A stretch of 64,000 bases of DNA from Raineyella sp034933565 (GCF_034933565.1 NZ_JAYFNG010000029.1:21050-85049), one strand, 5' to 3'. Counted from the first letter of the stretch, positions 34,341-44,057 are shown. Notes: a model not told the origin generated them from the sequence alone. Program-made: numbers and translations.

Positions 34341-35075
34341 GTGGGAGTCTTCGACCGCTTCGAGAGGAAGCTGGAGGGCGCCGTCAGCGGCGCCTTCGCC
34401 CGCGCGTTCAAGGGCGACGTGCAGCCGGTGGAGATCGCCGCCCGCCTGCAGCGTGAGCTCGATGCCGAGGCCAAGGTCGTCTCCCGCGACCGCCGACTGG
34501 TCCCCAACGAGTTCACCGTGTGTCTCTCCCAGCACGACTACGAACGCCTCACCCCCTACGGCAAGACGCTGAGCCGCGAGATCGTCCCCGAGCTCAAACA
34601 GCACGCGTCCAGCCAGGGCTACATCTTCAACGGCCCGATCTCCATCACCTATGAGCTCGACACCTCGCTGCCCACCGGCAGGTTCACCGTCCTCTCCCAG
34701 GCGGTCGCCGGCGTGGACGCGGGAGCCGGCGCCGGACCGGCCGGCGGCCAGCCCTCCCCCACCCCGCTGCACCGCACCCGGCTGGTCCTCGAGGTGAACG
34801 GCATGCGACACCCACTGACCCCGCCGGGCTTCATCATCGGCCGCGGCACCAGCGCCGACCTGCGGATCAACGACCCGGGCATCTCCCGCCAGCACGCCGA
34901 GATCAAGGTGTCGGGCACCGGCGACGACCAGCAGGTGACGATCGTCGACCTCGGCTCGACCAACGGCATCATCGTCAACGGACAACGGGTCACCCAGGCC
35001 ATCCTCGCCGAGGGCTCACGCATCGAGATCGGGTCGACCCGGATGCTCATCCATTCCCCCGGCACGGACCAGTGA
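34341..35075 (+). CDS. fhaA: FhaA: DUF3662 and FHA domain protein
   Basis: 244 residues. The N-terminal ~115 residues are the FhaA-specific DUF3662 domain (FDRFERKLEGAVSGAFARAF, VPNEFTVCLS). A Gly/Ala/Pro linker follows (about 130-150), then a C-terminal FHA domain with the phospho-Thr binding motifs IIGRGTSADL, SRQHAEI and GSTNGIIVNG. In mycobacteria FhaA binds phosphorylated proteins of the PknB pathway and helps control peptidoglycan precursor export. The GTG at 34341 follows GGAAGGAAC. First gene of the fhaA-pabA run. Confidence 0.93.
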   Translation: MGVFDRFERKLEGAVSGAFARAFKGDVQPVEIAARLQRELDAEAKVVSRDRRLVPNEFTVCLSQHDYERLTPYGKTLSREIVPELKQHASSQGYIFNGPISITYELDTSLPTGRFTVLSQAVAGVDAGAGAGPAGGQPSPTPLHRTRLVLEVNGMRHPLTPPGFIIGRGTSADLRINDPGISRQHAEIKVSGTGDDQQVTIVDLGSTNGIIVNGQRVTQAILAEGSRIEIGSTRMLIHSPGTDQ

Positions 35076-35605
35076 TGTCGGACATCCTCCTCGCCGGCCT
35101 CAAGATCGGCTACCTCGCGCTGCTGTGGATCTTCGTCCTGCTCGCGGCCAACGTCATCCGCACCGACCTGTTCGGCCGCCGGATGCCCGCCTCCGAGCTC
35201 CCCAGCGCCGCCGAGCCGGACGGTCAGGCCTGGCTCGGCGCTCCCCGCAGCGCCACCCCGGTCGCCCCGGTGCCGGTCGCGTCGGCCGCACCGCCGGCCC
35301 CCTTCCGGGCCCCGACCCGGCTGGTGGTCACCAACGGCCCGCACCTCGGCATGGCAGCGGAGGTCGACCAGGCGGGGACGTACGCCCTGATCGGCCGGTC
35401 GCCGGACTGCGCCATCGTGCTCGACGACGACTACGTCTCGACCCGCCACGCCCGGGTCGTCAACGGTGACTCCGGCCTCTACCTGGAGGACCTCGGTTCG
35501 ACCAACGGCACATTCGTGAACGGGCGCCGGATCACCGGTGCCACGATCATCGGGCCGGCCGACGAGATCAGGATCGGACGGACGATCCTGAAACTGGAGC
35601 CGTGA
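35075..35605 (+). CDS. fhaB: FhaB/FipA: membrane-anchored FHA domain protein
   Basis: 176 residues. One N-terminal membrane helix (LKIGYLALLWIFVLLAANVI), a Pro/Ala linker, then an FHA domain: LIGRSPDCAIVLDDDYVSTRHARV and GSTNGTFVNGRRI. It is expected to recruit phosphorylated division proteins. The ATG at 35075 shares one base with the fhaA stop (TGATG); a GTG three bases earlier is an alternative. Confidence 0.92.
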   Translation: MSDILLAGLKIGYLALLWIFVLLAANVIRTDLFGRRMPASELPSAAEPDGQAWLGAPRSATPVAPVPVASAAPPAPFRAPTRLVVTNGPHLGMAAEVDQAGTYALIGRSPDCAIVLDDDYVSTRHARVVNGDSGLYLEDLGSTNGTFVNGRRITGATIIGPADEIRIGRTILKLEP

Positions 35606-37251
35606 GTATGCCGCTGTCCCTCCGATACACGGCACACTCCGAGATCGGGCTGGTCCGCAAGAACAACCAGGACTCCGGCTACGCCTCCGCGCACCTGCTG
35701 ATGGTCGCCGACGGCATGGGGGGTGCCGCTGCCGGCGACCTCGCCTCCGCCGTCGCCGTGACCCGGTTGCGCGCCCTCGACCAGGAGTTGTCCGGCGCCG
35801 CCGACGCCCCGGTCGGGGAGGACCTGCTGAGCCGGGTCACCCAACGGGTCCACGACGCCAACGAGCTGATCGCCGATCTCGCCGCCGACAACCCGGCATT
35901 GGACGGGATGGGCACGACCGTCACCGCCGCCGCCTTCGACGGCCACGACCTGGCGGTGGTCCACATCGGCGACTCCCGGATGTACCGGCTGCGCCGGGGC
36001 AGCTTCGTCCGGGTCACCCACGACCACTCCTGGGTGCAGTCACTGGTCGACGAGGGCCGGCTCACCCCCGAGCAGGCCGCCACCCATCCGCACCGCTCGC
36101 TGCTGCTGCGGGTGCTCAACGGCGCCCCGAACAACGACCCGGACGTCGGTCTGGTCGACGCCGCCGCCGGTGACCGGCTGCTGCTGTGCTCCGACGGGCT
36201 GTGCGGCCTGGTGGACGACACGGACCTGGCCCGGATGGTCGCCGTCCCGGACCGGGCCGACGCGCTCGCCCAGCTGATCGCCGCGGCCCACGCCGCCGGC
36301 GGGTCGGACAACATCACCATCATCCTCGCCGACGTGGTGGCCGTGCCGAACGGCCACATCCCGCCCATCGGCGAAACCGTGCCGGACAACCACGCCCTGT
36401 CGGCCGGCGCCACTCCGCCCACCGGAGCCGTGCCGACCGGCGGGGCCCTGTCGGCCGAGGACGCCGTGCCGCTGACCGTCGGGGCCGCCGCGACCCGCGA
36501 CATCCCGCCGGTCTCGGAGCGTACGCAGGAGATCCCGCTCGACCCGGCCCAGTTCGTCGCCCCGCTGCTGGTCGATGCCGAGGGCCGCCCGATCCCCGAG
36601 GACGTCGCGAGCCAGGCCCAGGCGCTCGAGATGATGCCGGCCCGCCATGACATCGAGCCGCGTCCGGTGGTGGTCGCCGCCCGGGCCGCCACCCGGACCG
36701 CCGCCCCCCGGCGGATGACACCGGAGGACGCGCGCTACGCGCCCCGGGAGGACCCGCCGGTGCGTCGCCGGGCGCTGGTCACGCTGATCTCCGTCCTGGT
36801 CGCCGTGCTGCTCGTCGCCGGCGCGGCGGTCGGCACCTGGGCGGTCTGGCACAACAGCTACTTCGTCGGCGCCGACGGCGGCAAGGTCGCGATCTACCGT
36901 GGCTTCGACGCGACGATCGGCCCCTGGCAGCTCAGCCGGATGATCGAGACCGAGGACATCGCCATCGCCGACCTCTCGCCCCGCTACCAGCAGCAGGTGC
37001 ACGACTCCATCACCGTCGCGTCACTGCCCGCCGCGCACGCCAGCACCGCAGAACTGGCCCAGAACGCCACGTACTGTCGGACGCTGCGGGCGCAGGCCGA
37101 CGCGGCCGCCGCCGACGCGACCCGCCGGGCCGAGGAGGAGGCCAAGCAGAAGGCCGCCGAACTCGCCAAGCAGCACGCCGCGTCCCCGTCGGCCCCACCC
37201 CCGGCGGTGCCGACCCCCACCCCGGTCGTGCCCGACTACGGAGACTGCTGA
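35602..37251 (+). CDS. pstP: PP2C-type Ser/Thr protein phosphatase PstP
   Basis: 549 residues. The cytoplasmic PP2C domain (1 to about 235) carries RKNNQDSGY, VADGMGGAAAGD, the GMGTTVT block, HIGDSRMYRLR, LLCSDGL and GGSDNITIIL with the metal-binding Asp residues. A long Ala/Pro linker (about 250-385) follows, then one membrane helix (LVTLISVLVAVLLVAGAAVG, near 390-412) and an extracytoplasmic part ending in an Ala/Lys/Glu helix and Pro tail. It reverses phosphorylation by the PASTA kinase in the same cluster. GTG start overlaps the fhaB stop; an ATG two codons later is possible. Confidence 0.93.
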   Translation: MSMPLSLRYTAHSEIGLVRKNNQDSGYASAHLLMVADGMGGAAAGDLASAVAVTRLRALDQELSGAADAPVGEDLLSRVTQRVHDANELIADLAADNPALDGMGTTVTAAAFDGHDLAVVHIGDSRMYRLRRGSFVRVTHDHSWVQSLVDEGRLTPEQAATHPHRSLLLRVLNGAPNNDPDVGLVDAAAGDRLLLCSDGLCGLVDDTDLARMVAVPDRADALAQLIAAAHAAGGSDNITIILADVVAVPNGHIPPIGETVPDNHALSAGATPPTGAVPTGGALSAEDAVPLTVGAAATRDIPPVSERTQEIPLDPAQFVAPLLVDAEGRPIPEDVASQAQALEMMPARHDIEPRPVVVAARAATRTAAPRRMTPEDARYAPREDPPVRRRALVTLISVLVAVLLVAGAAVGTWAVWHNSYFVGADGGKVAIYRGFDATIGPWQLSRMIETEDIAIADLSPRYQQQVHDSITVASLPAAHASTAELAQNATYCRTLRAQADAAAADATRRAEEEAKQKAAELAKQHAASPSAPPPAVPTPTPVVPDYGDC

Positions 37252-38642
37252 TGGCCGGCCCCGAAGAATCCGTCGTCGTCCACCGCAAGCGACGCAACGT
37301 CGAGCTGGCGATGATCCTGGTGGCCCAGTTCATCGGTCTGGCCGGCTACGCGCTCGTCCACCTCAACCTCGACGGCAAGCTGCCGCCGGAAATGCTGTCG
37401 GTGGCGATGGTGTGGGTCGGGCTGGGCCTCGGGCTGCACATCGCCGTCCGCTGGCGGGCCCCGTACGCCGACCCGCTGCTGCTGCCCTGCGCGCTGCTGC
37501 TCAACGGTGTCGGGCTGGCGATGATCCACCGGATCGACCTGATCCCGGAGCCGCCGCGCCACGACGTGCTCACCCAGCTGATCTGGACCGGGCTGGGGAT
37601 GGCACTGGCCGTCCTGATCGTCGTCGTGCTGCGTGACCACCGTCCGCTGCAGGGCTATACGTACACCCTGTTCCTGCTCGGTCTGGTGCTGATGATGCTG
37701 CCGCTGGTGCCGGGGCTCGGCGTCGAGCTGAACGGTTCACGGGTGTGGATCCGGCTCTTCGGCTTCTCCTTCCAGCCGGCCGAGGCGGCGAAGTTCGTGA
37801 TGACCATCGCGTTCGCGTCCTACCTCGTCGACCACCGTGACGCGCTCGCCGTGGCCGGCCCCCGGTTCCTCCGGATCACCTTCCCCCGGCCCCGTGACCT
37901 CGCCCCGCTGGGCGTGATGCTGGCCATCGCGATGACGGTCCTGGTCACCCAGAAGGACCTCGGCATGTCGATGCTGTTCTTCGGCCTGTTCGTGGTGATG
38001 CTGTACGTCGCCACCGAGCAGCCGTCCTGGCTGGTCGTCGGTGGCCTCTCCTTCGCCGTCGCCGCGGTCCTGGCGGCGTCGATCTTCCACCACGTCCAGG
38101 TCCGGATCAACGCCTGGCTGCACCCCTTCGACAACTACGACCAGAACCTGCAGATCATCAGCGCACAGTTCGGCTACGCCTGGGGCGGGCTGCTCGGCCG
38201 CGGCTGGGGTCTCGGCCGGCCCGGCCTCACCCCGCTGGCCAAGTCCGACTTCATCGCCGCCGCGATCGGTGAGGAGCTCGGCGTCACCGGGCTGATGGCG
38301 CTGATCATGGTCTACGCGGTGTTCGCCTTCCGCGGCTTCCGCACCGCCCTGGCCGCCCGCGACGACTTCTCCAAGCTGCTCGCCGTCGGCCTGTCGTTCG
38401 TCTTCTCGCTGCAGGTCTTCCTGATCATCGGCGGCGTCACCCGGCTCACCCCGATGACCGGCCTGACCACCCCGTTCATGAGCCACGGCGGCTCGTCGAT
38501 GGTGGTCAACTGGATGATCGTCGGGCTGCTGCTGGTGATCTCCCACCAGGTCCGCCGACCGGTCGCGACCACCCCGGAGATGTCCCTGGCCGACGACAGC
38601 ACCCAGCTGATCGCCGTGCCCCCCTCGGAGGCACGCCCGTGA
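37251..38642 (+). CDS. rodA: SEDS-family peptidoglycan glycosyltransferase RodA/FtsW
   Basis: 463-residue polytopic membrane protein of the SEDS family: GSRVWIRLFGFSFQPAEAAKF, KDLGMSMLFF (with the conserved Asp), the W-x-x-x-x-A-x region and the C-terminal TGLTTPFMSHGGSSM motif. It polymerises glycan strands from lipid II together with the class B PBP encoded next. The ATG overlaps the pstP stop by one base. Confidence 0.95.
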   Translation: MAGPEESVVVHRKRRNVELAMILVAQFIGLAGYALVHLNLDGKLPPEMLSVAMVWVGLGLGLHIAVRWRAPYADPLLLPCALLLNGVGLAMIHRIDLIPEPPRHDVLTQLIWTGLGMALAVLIVVVLRDHRPLQGYTYTLFLLGLVLMMLPLVPGLGVELNGSRVWIRLFGFSFQPAEAAKFVMTIAFASYLVDHRDALAVAGPRFLRITFPRPRDLAPLGVMLAIAMTVLVTQKDLGMSMLFFGLFVVMLYVATEQPSWLVVGGLSFAVAAVLAASIFHHVQVRINAWLHPFDNYDQNLQIISAQFGYAWGGLLGRGWGLGRPGLTPLAKSDFIAAAIGEELGVTGLMALIMVYAVFAFRGFRTALAARDDFSKLLAVGLSFVFSLQVFLIIGGVTRLTPMTGLTTPFMSHGGSSMVVNWMIVGLLLVISHQVRRPVATTPEMSLADDSTQLIAVPPSEARP

Positions 38643-40075
38643 ACAAGCCGATCCGCCGCATCGCCGTGCTCGCCATGGTGCTCTTCGCCGCCCTGCTGCT
38701 GAACGTCTCGCAGATCGTCGTCTTCCAGCAGGACTCGCTCAACGCCAACCCGCAGAACCGCCGCGTCCGCGACGAGCAGTTCGGCAGCCACCGTGGGTCC
38801 ATCGTGGCGGGCCGGACCACCCTGGCGGTGTCCGATCCGACCGGCCCGGGCAGCCAGTTCGCGTACGAGCGCACCTATCCGGAGGGTGACCTCTACGCGC
38901 CGGTCACCGGCTACTTCTCCTACGACCGCGGCACCACCGCGCTGGAGTCGGCCTACAACGCCGAGCTGGCCGGCACCGCCAACTCGATGTTCGTCCAGCG
39001 CCTGGTCGACACCGTCACCGGCCGGTCCCCGCAGGGCGCCACGATCGAGACGACCCTCGACCCCAAGGCCCAGCAGGCCGCTGCCAAGGCGCTGGGCCAC
39101 CAGCAGGGCGCCGTCGTGGCGATGGACGCCGAGACCGGCGCGGTGCTGGCGATGGTCTCCAGCCCCTCGTACGACCCGACGTCGCTGTCCGGCACCGACA
39201 TCAAGAGCGCCGGCGACGCGTACGGCGCGCTGCTCAAGGACCCCGACAGCCCGCTGACCAACCGGGCGGCCGGGGAGATCTACCCACCCGGCTCGACGTT
39301 CAAGCTGGTCACCGCCGCCGCTGCGCTGGAGAACGGCATGCAGCCCAGCACCCTGGTCGACACCCCGGCGAAGCTGACCCTGCCGGGCACCCGGACCCAG
39401 CTGCCGAACGAGACCCAGTGCGGCGACGGCCAGCAGACCCTCGACCGGGCGCTGCAGCTGTCCTGCAACACCGCCTTCGCGAACGTGGCGATCAAGCTCG
39501 GTGGCGACAGCCTGCGCCAGCAGGCGGACAGGTTCGGCTGGGGCTACCGGCTCACCGATGTGAACGGCGTCGCGGCCCGCTTCCCGTCGAAGCTGGACCC
39601 CGCGCAGACCGGGCTGAGCGGCATCGGCCAGTACGATGTGGCCTCCAACCCGCTGCACATGGCGATGGTCTCCGCAGGCATCGCCAATGACGGCAAGGTG
39701 ATGACGCCGTACGTCGTGCAGACCGTCCGCGCCGCCGACCTGACCGCACTGAGCACCACCAAACCCAAGGAGCTGTCCCAGGCCATGAGCGCCCAGAACG
39801 CCCAGAAGCTGCAGGGGATGATGGTCAACGTCGTCAACAGCGGCACGGGGACCAACGCCCAGATCAACGGGGTCACCGTCGGTGGCAAGACCGGCACCGC
39901 CCAGACGACGACGGACAAGCCGCCGTACGCCTGGTTCACGTGTTTCGCCGAGAAGAACAACCGCAAGATCGCCGTCGCCGTTTTCGTCGAATCCGCCAAC
40001 GTCCCGCGATCGGAGGTCGGTGGCAACGTGGTTGCCGCACCGATCGCCAAGAGCGTGATCCAGGCACTCCTGTGA
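38639..40075 (+). CDS. pbpA: Class B penicillin-binding protein (PbpA)
   Basis: 478 residues. An N-terminal membrane anchor (IAVLAMVLFAALLLNVSQIVV), a pedestal region and a transpeptidase domain with the three active-site motifs: Ser219 in STFK, Ser275-Cys-Asn and Lys417-Thr-Gly. It crosslinks peptidoglycan and pairs with RodA. The GTG at 38639 overlaps the rodA stop by four bases. Confidence 0.95.
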   Translation: MNKPIRRIAVLAMVLFAALLLNVSQIVVFQQDSLNANPQNRRVRDEQFGSHRGSIVAGRTTLAVSDPTGPGSQFAYERTYPEGDLYAPVTGYFSYDRGTTALESAYNAELAGTANSMFVQRLVDTVTGRSPQGATIETTLDPKAQQAAAKALGHQQGAVVAMDAETGAVLAMVSSPSYDPTSLSGTDIKSAGDAYGALLKDPDSPLTNRAAGEIYPPGSTFKLVTAAAALENGMQPSTLVDTPAKLTLPGTRTQLPNETQCGDGQQTLDRALQLSCNTAFANVAIKLGGDSLRQQADRFGWGYRLTDVNGVAARFPSKLDPAQTGLSGIGQYDVASNPLHMAMVSAGIANDGKVMTPYVVQTVRAADLTALSTTKPKELSQAMSAQNAQKLQGMMVNVVNSGTGTNAQINGVTVGGKTGTAQTTTDKPPYAWFTCFAEKNNRKIAVAVFVESANVPRSEVGGNVVAAPIAKSVIQALL

Positions 40076-40095
40076 GCCCGGAAGGTCAACTGACT

Positions 40096-41949
40096 ATGGA
40101 CACCCAACCCATGATCCTCGGTGGCCGCTATCAACTCGGCCCCGCGCTGGGCCGAGGCGGCATGGCAGAGGTCAACCGGGCCCGCGACCTGCGCCTGCAG
40201 CGCGACGTGGCGATCAAGCGGCTGCGCATCGACCTGGCCTCCGACCCGACCTTCCAGGCGCGGTTCCGCCGCGAGGCGCACTCCGCGGCCGGGCTCAACC
40301 ACCCCAACATCGTCGCCGTCTACGACACCGACGAGGAACGTGACCCGATCTCGGGCCAGGTCGTGCCCTACATCGTGATGGAGCTGGTCGAGGGTCGTAC
40401 GCTCCGCCAGGTGATGAACTCCGGTGAGGCGTTCACCTCCGAGCGGGCCCTGGAGATCACCCAGGGCGTGCTCGATGCGCTGGGCTACTCGCACCGGGCC
40501 GGGATCGTGCACCGCGACATCAAGCCGGGCAACGTGATGCTCACCGACGCCACCGGCGCGGTGAAGGTGATGGACTTCGGCATCGCCCGGGCCGTCGCCG
40601 ACACCCAGGCGACGATGACCCAGACCGCCGCGGTGATCGGGACCGCCCAGTACCTCTCCCCCGAACAGGCCCGCGGCGAGAAGGTCGGCTTCCGGTCCGA
40701 CCTGTACTCCACCGGCTGCCTGCTCTACGAGCTGCTCACCGGCCGGCCGCCGTTCGTCGGCGACTCGCCGGTCTCCGTCGCCTACCAGCACGTCCGCGAG
40801 CATGCCGCGGCGCCCTCGGCGATCGTCCCGACGATCAGCCCCGACATCGACGCGCTGGTGCTCAAGGCGCTGGAGAAGGACCCCGACCGGCGCTACCAGA
40901 CGGCCCGGGAGTTCCACGACGACATCGCCCGCATCCTGGCGGGTCAGCACCCGCGGGCGCTGGCCGGGGCCGCCACCGCACCGACCGCGGCGATGACCGC
41001 CACCGCCGTCGGCGGGATGGCCCCGGTCGAGGACGCCGTGCCGACCCGGGCGATGGGCTCCGTCCCACCGGGCGAGGAGGCCGCACTGGCGACCAGCCCG
41101 CAACGGGCCATGGTCGACCCGGCGGCCGCCGAGGCCGAGGAGACCGCCCGCAGGAAGCGTCGCCGCAACGTCTGGATCGTCGTGGCGGTGGTGCTCGTCG
41201 CGCTGCTCGGCGGCGGGGGGATCTGGGCCGCCAACGGTGGCCTGACCCCGAAGCAGACCGTGCCCGACGTCCGCGGCAAGACCCAGGTGGTCGCCGAGGA
41301 ACTGCTCAAGGCCCAGGGCCTCACCTCCCGGGTCGACGTGGTGGAGGGGCCGGCCGGCGCGACCGTCGGCACCGTCACCACGCAGGACCCGGCCGGGGGC
41401 GCCAAGCTGACCCAGGGCGGCCTGGTCACCCTGACCGTCAACGGCGGCCCGTCGACCACCGCGATCCCCGACGGGCTGGTCGGCCAGCAGCTGACCAAGG
41501 TCCAGGCCCAGCTCAGGTCGGCCGGCTTCACCAACGTCACCACGGTCGCCGCCGACTCCTCACGGCCCGGCGGTGAGGTGCTCAGCCTCGATCCCACCTC
41601 CGGCACGAAGGTGGTGCCCACCACCCAGATCACCGTGACGTACGCCTCGGGGAAGGTCACCATGCCCGACTGGTCCGGCTTCAACCGTCAGGCGGTGATG
41701 ACCGACGCGGCCGGGCTCGGGCTGACGAACGTGACGTTCACCGAGCAGACCTCGAACGCCACCGTCGGCACCGTCATCTCGCAGAGCCCCTCGGCGGGCA
41801 GCAAGGTGTCCCGCGACGCCTCGATCACCGTGGTCCTCGCCAAGGCCCCGCAGAATACGCCGTCCCCCACCCCGACGCCGTCGTCCACGGCCAGCTCGGC
41901 GAGCAACACCCCGGGGAGCGGCAAGGGAAACGGCAATGGCAACGGCTGA
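40096..41949 (+). CDS. pknB: PASTA-domain Ser/Thr protein kinase (PknB-like)
   Basis: 617 residues. Kinase domain 1-275: GRGGMAEV loop, Lys41, catalytic Asp141 in HRDIKPGN, Asp160 of the DFG, activation loop with TQTAAVIGTAQYLSPEQ. A juxtamembrane stretch, one membrane helix (NVWIVVAVVLVALLGGGG, about 355-375), then three PASTA repeats (starting VPDVRGKT, IPDGLVGQQ and MPDWSGFNR). The tail is Ser/Thr/Pro then Gly/Asn-rich. It senses muropeptide or lipid II outside and phosphorylates growth regulators, with FhaA and FhaB as readers and PstP as eraser. ATG at 40096 has GGAAGG upstream; a GTG at 40072 overlapping pbpA is possible. Confidence 0.95.
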   Translation: MDTQPMILGGRYQLGPALGRGGMAEVNRARDLRLQRDVAIKRLRIDLASDPTFQARFRREAHSAAGLNHPNIVAVYDTDEERDPISGQVVPYIVMELVEGRTLRQVMNSGEAFTSERALEITQGVLDALGYSHRAGIVHRDIKPGNVMLTDATGAVKVMDFGIARAVADTQATMTQTAAVIGTAQYLSPEQARGEKVGFRSDLYSTGCLLYELLTGRPPFVGDSPVSVAYQHVREHAAAPSAIVPTISPDIDALVLKALEKDPDRRYQTAREFHDDIARILAGQHPRALAGAATAPTAAMTATAVGGMAPVEDAVPTRAMGSVPPGEEAALATSPQRAMVDPAAAEAEETARRKRRRNVWIVVAVVLVALLGGGGIWAANGGLTPKQTVPDVRGKTQVVAEELLKAQGLTSRVDVVEGPAGATVGTVTTQDPAGGAKLTQGGLVTLTVNGGPSTTAIPDGLVGQQLTKVQAQLRSAGFTNVTTVAADSSRPGGEVLSLDPTSGTKVVPTTQITVTYASGKVTMPDWSGFNRQAVMTDAAGLGLTNVTFTEQTSNATVGTVISQSPSAGSKVSRDASITVVLAKAPQNTPSPTPTPSSTASSASNTPGSGKGNGNGNG

Positions 41950-42589
41950 CCCCAGGCCGGTCCGGGTCCTCGTCGTGGACAACTACGACTCGTTCGTCTA
42001 CAACATCGTCCAGTACCTCGCCCGGATCGGTGCGGCCGTGACGGTGTGGCGCAACGACGACCGGCGCCTGACGACACCCGGGTGGGCCGACCCGTTCGAC
42101 GGCATCCTGCTCTCCCCCGGCCCGGGGACGCCGGCCGAGGCCGGCCGGTGCGTCCCGATCATCCGCGAGCAGGCCGGACGGCGGCCGATCTTCGGCGTCT
42201 GCCTGGGCATGCAGGCCATCGCCGAGGCGTACGGCGCCACCGTCGACCGCGCCCCGCAGCTGCGGCACGGCAAGACCTCCCCGATCCGGCACACCGGTCG
42301 GGGCTGCCTGGCCGGCCTGCCGGACCCGTTCACCGCGACCCGCTACCACTCGCTGGCCGTGCTGCCGCAGACCGTCCCGGACGTCCTCGAGGTCACCGCG
42401 ACCACCGAGGACGGCGTGGTGATGGCCCTGCGGCACCGCGAGCTGCCGGTCGAGGGCACCCAGTTCCACCCCGAGTCGGTGCTCAGTGAGGGCGGCTACC
42501 GGATCTTCGCCAACTGGCTCGCCGTCTGCGGCGACACCGGCGCTCCCGGAAGGGCCGCCGGGCTCACCCCACTGGTCGAGGTGGCCTGA
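41936..42589 (+). CDS. pabA: Glutamine amidotransferase, aminodeoxychorismate/anthranilate synthase component II
   Basis: 217 residues, class I glutamine amidotransferase with catalytic Cys89 (FGVCLGMQ), His178 and Glu180 (FHPESVLS). VVDNYDSFVYN and LLSPGPGTP are TrpG/PabA motifs. It supplies ammonia for p-aminobenzoate or anthranilate synthesis. Position after pknB is conserved in actinobacteria and is annotated either trpG or pabA. The ATG lies within the 3' end of pknB (14-base overlap). Confidence 0.9.
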   Translation: MATADPRPVRVLVVDNYDSFVYNIVQYLARIGAAVTVWRNDDRRLTTPGWADPFDGILLSPGPGTPAEAGRCVPIIREQAGRRPIFGVCLGMQAIAEAYGATVDRAPQLRHGKTSPIRHTGRGCLAGLPDPFTATRYHSLAVLPQTVPDVLEVTATTEDGVVMALRHRELPVEGTQFHPESVLSEGGYRIFANWLAVCGDTGAPGRAAGLTPLVEVA

Positions 42590-42608
42590 CCCCGGCCGCC
42601 CCGGTCAC

Positions 42609-42663
42609 CCTCCGGACCAAGTGCCTCCGGACCAGGTGCCTCCGTACCAGGTGCCGCCGTACC
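42609..42663. repeat. Tandem 15-base repeats
   Basis: CCTCCGGACCAAGTG, CCTCCGGACCAGGTG, CCTCCGTACCAGGTG and a partial fourth copy follow the pabA stop directly. In the gap between convergent pabA and the DUF881 gene. Confidence 0.85.
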
Positions 42664-42714
42664 GATCGCATATCGGCCCGGCGTGACCTCCGGCCGGTCA
42701 TCTTCGGCCCGGTG

Positions 42715-43539
42715 TCACCTCGGGGACGCGGTCGCGGTCGGCGTCAGCGGCTTCGCGTAGGCCAGTTCGGTGCCGCCGGTGTAGGCCGGCAGGTGCAGGG
42801 CGTCCTCCCGGTGCTCCTGGTACCCCAGGCCGTACGCGGCGACGTAGTCCTGGTAGTTGTGCACGTACGGGGACGCGGCCAGCGCCGCCTCCAGCCGCAC
42901 CGGATCGCCGACCGCCTGGATCCGGTACGGCGGGGCGTACGGGATGCCCTGCAGCACCACGGTGTTGCCGACGCACTTGATGCCGGTGGTGGAGATCACC
43001 CGCCGGCCCTGGATCGTCATCCCCTCGGCGCCGCCCTCCCACAGAGCGTTCACGAAGGCCTGGATGTCCTGCTGGTGCACCACCAGCAGGTCAGGGTCGA
43101 GCCCCGGTGGGGCCACCGACGACGGCGCGTCGTCGAGCATCACGCTCACCCCCGGGCCGGTCAACGGCACGGTCTGGGCGGCCGCGGCGGCACTCGCCAG
43201 CCGGGCCGGATCGACCCCGGTGCCGGACCGGCTGGCCAGCCGGTCGACGGCGGCCCGGGTGGTCGAGACCTCCTGGGCGAGCACTGCGTTGCGCTGCGAA
43301 CCGGTGTGCACCAGGGAGATCAGGTCGGTGTTGCGGCCGCCGCGCAGATCGGTGCCGCGGGCCAGCGACGCGCTGGTGCCGATCAGGTAGCCGGCCAACA
43401 AGCAGATCGCCAGCGTCGCGGACCCGCCCAGCACGGTCCGCGCCGTCCGGTGCGGCTCCGGTGCCCCGCGCCGGGACAGCTGCGTACGGACGCGGTGGAG
43501 CCCGGCACGCAGCGTGTCGCGCAGCGTCGGGTCGCTCAC
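42715..43539 (-). CDS. DUF881 family membrane-anchored protein
   Basis: 274 residues. One N-terminal membrane segment (VLGGSATLAICLLAGYLIGT), a helical part and the conserved DUF881 domain: LTGPGVSVMLDDAP, LVVHQQDIQAFVNALWEGGAEGMTIQ motifs, IKCVGNTVVLQG and PYRIQAVGDP. The domain occurs in actinobacterial and firmicute cell-envelope loci near crgA and pknB. Molecular function is unknown. It is transcribed opposite to the kinase cluster and divergently from crgA. GTG start. Confidence 0.88.
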   Translation of the reverse strand: MSDPTLRDTLRAGLHRVRTQLSRRGAPEPHRTARTVLGGSATLAICLLAGYLIGTSASLARGTDLRGGRNTDLISLVHTGSQRNAVLAQEVSTTRAAVDRLASRSGTGVDPARLASAAAAAQTVPLTGPGVSVMLDDAPSSVAPPGLDPDLLVVHQQDIQAFVNALWEGGAEGMTIQGRRVISTTGIKCVGNTVVLQGIPYAPPYRIQAVGDPVRLEAALAASPYVHNYQDYVAAYGLGYQEHREDALHLPAYTGGTELAYAKPLTPTATASPR

Positions 43540-43679
43540 CGTGGTCCTCCTCGGTCGGGTGCGTCGGGCGGGGTGGTCGTCAGCCGTGGCGCGGCCCGGA
43601 CGGTCCGCCGGGCGGCGCCGTCAGGGTCGTCGACTAGGCTACCGGCAGAGCAAACAGGAACGCCGTACGAGGAGTGGTC

Positions 43680-44024
43680 GTGGCCGAGTCCAAGCAGCGC
43701 AAGTCCGTCGCTGATCGCCGTGAGGGTGATCGTCGCAAGGCAGACCGGCGCAGGGCAGACGGGGACGCGACGGACCGGGCCGGCAAGCCGGCCGAGGCGG
43801 AGAGCACCGAGCGCCCGTCACGCCAGCGGACCGCTGCCCCCGGGACCGCCCCCTGGGTCGTGCCGACAATGGTCTCGCTGCTGCTGCTCGGTGTGATCTG
43901 GATCGTCGTCTTCTACGTGGCCGGCTATCTGATCCCGTTCATGGCGGCGATGGGCAACTGGAACCTCGCGGTCGGCATGGGCCTGATCGCCGCCTCGTTC
44001 GTCGTCGCCACCCAGTGGAAGTGA
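43680..44024 (+). CDS. crgA: Cell division protein CrgA
   Basis: 114 residues. A charged, disordered N-terminus (KQRKSVADRREGDRRKADRR), then two membrane helices (WVVPTMVSLLLLGVIWIVVFYV and LAVGMGLIAASFVVATQWK) with the family's short external loop NWN. CrgA bridges FtsZ and late divisome proteins. GTG at 43680 is five bases after GAGGAG; an in-frame GTG six bases earlier would overlap that site. The final codons are duplicated just downstream (see the repeat at 44010). Confidence 0.93.
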   Translation: MAESKQRKSVADRREGDRRKADRRRADGDATDRAGKPAEAESTERPSRQRTAAPGTAPWVVPTMVSLLLLGVIWIVVFYVAGYLIPFMAAMGNWNLAVGMGLIAASFVVATQWK

Positions 44025-44057
44025 CCCGCTGAGACCCAGTGGAAGTGACCCGCTGAG
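44010..44057. repeat. Perfect 24-base tandem duplication spanning the crgA stop codon
   Basis: ACCCAGTGGAAGTGACCCGC-TGAG occurs twice back to back (44010-44033 and 44034-44057). The first copy encodes the TQWK end of CrgA and its stop. A further GTGGGCCAGTGTCGCG doublet follows at about 44077-44105. The gap to 44177 holds no gene. Confidence 0.95.
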